DNA of 64,000 nucleotides from contig NZ_JAEHJZ010000004.1 in assembly GCF_016469035.1 (NCBI RefSeq), positions 47,171 through 111,170 on the forward strand, in the 5' to 3' direction. Made by a program: the position numbers and the translations under genes. This DNA is from Gelidibacter salicanalis. Its GTDB lineage: Bacteria > Bacteroidota > Bacteroidia > Flavobacteriales > Flavobacteriaceae. Shown in pieces: positions 61,844 to 64,000 of this stretch; position 1 is the first letter of the stretch; each line of letters opens with the position of its first letter. The notes beneath the pieces are model-generated. The model was not told the origin of the DNA. It saw only the letters and a list, made by a program, of their open reading frames with translations, and did not search any database.

Positions 61844-61994
61844 ACCTGAAACCTGAAACCTGAAACCTGAAACCTGAAACCTGAAACCTGAAACCTGAAA
61901 CCTGAAACCTGAAACCTGAAACCTGAAACCTCAAACCTGAAACCTGAAACCTCAAACCTGAAACTCAAACCTCAAACCTCAAACCTCAAACCTC
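61844..61994. repeat. 7-bp tandem repeat array (ACCTGAA/ACCTCAA), about 21 units
   Basis: The first 12 units are pure ACCTGAA; later units switch between ACCTGAA and ACCTCAA, and one unit at 61963 is six bases (ACTCAA). On the coding strand of the neighbouring genes it reads TTCAGGT/TTGAGGT. The end of the array forms the last codons (FEV) and stop of the methyltransferase gene. It lies between that gene and the PKS start. Confidence 0.93.
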
Positions 61995-62698
61995 CTAAGC
62001 ACCCACTGATACCTAAACGCCCATTTCCATTTGAGTTGATACTTACTATTTAGTTGTGATGATAATTCAACCAGTTCCTTTCTTTTAAAGCCCCGCAATA
62101 CGGACGTCAACCCATCTTCAATAATCATTTTATTGTTTACAGGAATTGTGATCAGCTTGAACAAATAAAACGCCAATCGGTGTCTGTGTAAATCGTTAAC
62201 CACGATGCCAATCGTTGCTATTTTAAATAGGTGACGTAATAGTTGCAACAATTCATGTTCCTTAAAGTGGTGCAGGAATAACGTGCTAATCACAATATCA
62301 TAATGCAGCGTTTTAAATCTTTCAGAAAACACATCAATATTAAGAAACTCAATATTCTCATACTCTGCAGAAATAGTTTTAGCATAATCCGTAGTGTTTT
62401 TATTGGCATCTATGCCTATCAACTGAAACCGATACCCTTCGGTTTTAGCATATTTTGCAATGGCTCTCAACATATCACCACCCCCACAACCCAGGTCGAT
62501 AATTGTGATAGGCTGCGTTTTTGGTTGGTCTTTCAAAAGTATTTTCAGTCCATTAATAGTCACCGCATTCCCACCTAAAAATTTATTAATCGTTGCCAAT
62601 TTGTTTAGCGTATCATTAAGTACAGGGCCATGAATGGAAAAATCATCCATGATCTCTTCCGCTTCAGTCCGATGCCTAGTGTCGATTAAAAAACTCAT
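61979..62698 (-). CDS. SAM-dependent methyltransferase
   Basis: 239 residues, class I fold. SAM-binding motif I is IDLGCGGGDMLR near residue 78, followed by LIGIDANKN (motif II) and DIVISTLFLHHF near residue 140. The C-terminal half is family-variable. Its last residues and stop come from the tandem array. By position next to the PKS it is likely to methylate the ring or chain of the product. It overlaps the oxidoreductase gene by four bases. Confidence 0.85.
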   Translation of the reverse strand: MSFLIDTRHRTEAEEIMDDFSIHGPVLNDTLNKLATINKFLGGNAVTINGLKILLKDQPKTQPITIIDLGCGGGDMLRAIAKYAKTEGYRFQLIGIDANKNTTDYAKTISAEYENIEFLNIDVFSERFKTLHYDIVISTLFLHHFKEHELLQLLRHLFKIATIGIVVNDLHRHRLAFYLFKLITIPVNNKMIIEDGLTSVLRGFKRKELVELSSQLNSKYQLKWKWAFRYQWVLRRFEV

Positions 62699-63804
62699 TT
62701 TACAAGCATCGGTTTTCCGTGGGTTTGCTTAATAATAAAAGGCATCAAGAAGGGCATTTTTTTTAGTGTAATAAGCGCTGTTTCTGAAAGTGTACTATTG
62801 TTGAATAATTTAGAAACGAAATGACCAACTTTCAACCGATTTTTGAAATTTTGATTCCAAGCTTTCGCGTAGGATACTTCTAAAGTGCTTCTGGAAATGG
62901 TATGTTTAAAATAGTCAAGAATAAGTTCTGAGGCTATTTGAGCACTTCTAATAGCCATACTCATGCCGTTGCCACAAAGAGGGTGAATCATTCCCGCGGA
63001 ATCGCCACACATGATCATATGCTCTTCTACCGGTGGTTTGCGGTCAAACGAAATCTGGCTGATGGTTAATGGGATATCAAACACTGGCGTGGTATTTTCA
63101 AAAATCGTTTTTATGTGGTTGTTTTTATAAAGTACCTGTTGTTGAAACTCCTCAATGTCCTTATATTTTTTAAACGCTGCTAAATTGGTGATATAACACA
63201 CATTAATACTGTCATCTTCCACTTTAGACACCCCACAGTAACCCCCTTCAAAATTATGCAACGCCACCACATCATCAGGGAAGTCGCCTTTTACATGCGT
63301 TTTTACGGCTAAATAAGGCGATTTATTTTTGATAAACGTACGATTTAAACTAACGTCTAGGTTAGTGCGTTTGCCGTAGGCGCCAATGGTGATTTTCGCT
63401 TTATAGCGTCCGTTTTCTTTGGTGTCTACAGTAAATTTTTCATCCAAAAACTGCACTTGCACTACTGTATCCTGAACCATATGCACACCTTCTTCTTTAG
63501 CCTTTAAAAATAGTGCCTCATCCAAAGCGTAGCGACTGATTCCAAATCCGCCCAAAGGCAAATCAGCTGAAATTAATTGACTTTTGGCACTCGACACTTG
63601 GAGTCTGTTGATTTTTTTCGCTCCACAATCAAAGACATTAATCCCTAAAAAACGTAAATACGGCAGCACTTCATTGGAAACATACTCCCCACAAACTTTG
63701 TGCTTGGGATAGGTATTTTTTTCAATGAGAACGACACTAATTCCTGTTTTTTGTAAATGGATCGCTGCTGTAAGACCGGCTAATCCGCCTCCAATAATCA
63801 GCAC
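62695..63804 (-). CDS. FAD-dependent oxidoreductase, geranylgeranyl-reductase-like
   Basis: 369 residues from GTG 63804. FAD-binding GGGLAGLTAAIHL at the N-terminus, the KVCGEYVS segment, and MCGDSAGMIHPLCGNGM (the DG/GD motif) near residue 270 fit the group of GGR-type flavoenzymes and phenol hydroxylases. The reading frame is open upstream to 63855 (FDV precedes LIIGGG), but holds no ATG, so the true start is unclear. It is the first gene of the block and probably acts as a ring hydroxylase or chain reductase. Confidence 0.8.
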   Translation of the reverse strand: MLIIGGGLAGLTAAIHLQKTGISVVLIEKNTYPKHKVCGEYVSNEVLPYLRFLGINVFDCGAKKINRLQVSSAKSQLISADLPLGGFGISRYALDEALFLKAKEEGVHMVQDTVVQVQFLDEKFTVDTKENGRYKAKITIGAYGKRTNLDVSLNRTFIKNKSPYLAVKTHVKGDFPDDVVALHNFEGGYCGVSKVEDDSINVCYITNLAAFKKYKDIEEFQQQVLYKNNHIKTIFENTTPVFDIPLTISQISFDRKPPVEEHMIMCGDSAGMIHPLCGNGMSMAIRSAQIASELILDYFKHTISRSTLEVSYAKAWNQNFKNRLKVGHFVSKLFNNSTLSETALITLKKMPFLMPFIIKQTHGKPMLVK

Positions 63805-63858
63805 ATCAAAAGTGGTTCCTTTATTTTCCAGACAAGATGATTTAGCAATTAATTTTTA

Positions 63859-64000
63859 TTAAAGATAAAGGGTTTTTACTAAAAAAGATACTGTGATAGT
63901 CAGAGAATAGTGTTTTATTTTAGTTTCAAATCACTAGAACAGAAGACAAATGCGAGCTGAATTTTAATTAGTGAAACTGAATTTTTAAAAGTTGCGAAGC
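63859..64000. other. Upstream region of the biosynthetic block, no feature seen
   Basis: AT-rich. I find no good minus-strand TAnnTTTG box, hairpin or ORF before the window ends. Confidence 0.4.

Noticed and set aside
61844-61994. Regular repeats resembling a CRISPR array
   Set aside because: The units are 7 bp and contiguous with no spacers, and no cas gene is present; it is a simple tandem repeat.

Overview
The window reads as a chromosomal segment of a marine-type member of the Flavobacteriaceae (Bacteroidota). The base composition is AT-rich, Shine-Dalgarno sequences are absent, and many genes are preceded by the Bacteroidota -7 promoter box TAnnTTTG. Family-typical genes include an L21 protein with a helix-hairpin-helix tail, an IPExxxVDY protein, a viroplasmin-type RNase H, a DUF4199 protein, a 7TMR-DISM hybrid kinase and a flavobacterial-type amidophosphoribosyltransferase. 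I cannot name the genus from sequence alone.

Layout. 1-10 kb: end of sdhB, an M28 peptidase lipoprotein, a membrane MutS-like ATPase, rplU-rpmA, a ModF-like ABC protein, and a pair of M16 peptidases. 10-20 kb: a metal-binding lipoprotein, several small enzymes, dinB, and the acpP-fabF-rnc-IPExxxVDY-pyk block divergent from purN and RNase H. 20-33 kb: a PfkB kinase, a PurF-like protein, a 550-bp intergenic region with two near-identical predicted small RNA genes, superoxide dismutase, an AddA-like helicase-nuclease and an AddB-like nuclease separated by kbl and an OmpA/TSP3 porin. 33-37 kb: a hybrid histidine kinase, tRNA-Ala(GGC), and a tandem array of GIY-YIG nuclease genes interleaved with broken 5' halves of that tRNA, which are themselves interrupted by GC-rich palindromes. 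37-55 kb: mostly housekeeping and stress genes (Usp, GNAT, MATE, queD, an LpxH-type hydrolase, MFS, recJ, OsmC, a uracil-DNA glycosylase, rsmI, tdk, alr, mscL, asd, prolyl oligopeptidase).

55.9-63.8 kb is a nearly continuous minus-strand biosynthetic block: FAD oxidoreductase, methyltransferase, (7-bp tandem repeat), type III polyketide synthase, FabL-like reductase, YdcF-hemopexin fusion, FabZ-like dehydratase, ketosynthase, acyl carrier protein and phosphopantetheinyl transferase. The last five enzymes plus the reductase look like a dedicated fatty-acyl starter supply for the type III PKS. The methyltransferase and flavoprotein resemble the tailoring set of known phenolic-lipid operons. The product (an alkylresorcinol, alkylpyrone or quinone lipid) is inferred.

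The strongest unexplained items are (1) the GIY-YIG/tRNA-Ala array, where each GIY-YIG gene starts at the anticodon-loop position of a broken tRNA copy and ends inside the first bases of the next one; (2) the two tandem RNA-like elements at 23.25 and 23.51 kb, whose bodies are nearly identical and whose terminator stems differ by compensatory changes; and (3) the type III PKS block with its odd hemopexin fusion and heptanucleotide array.
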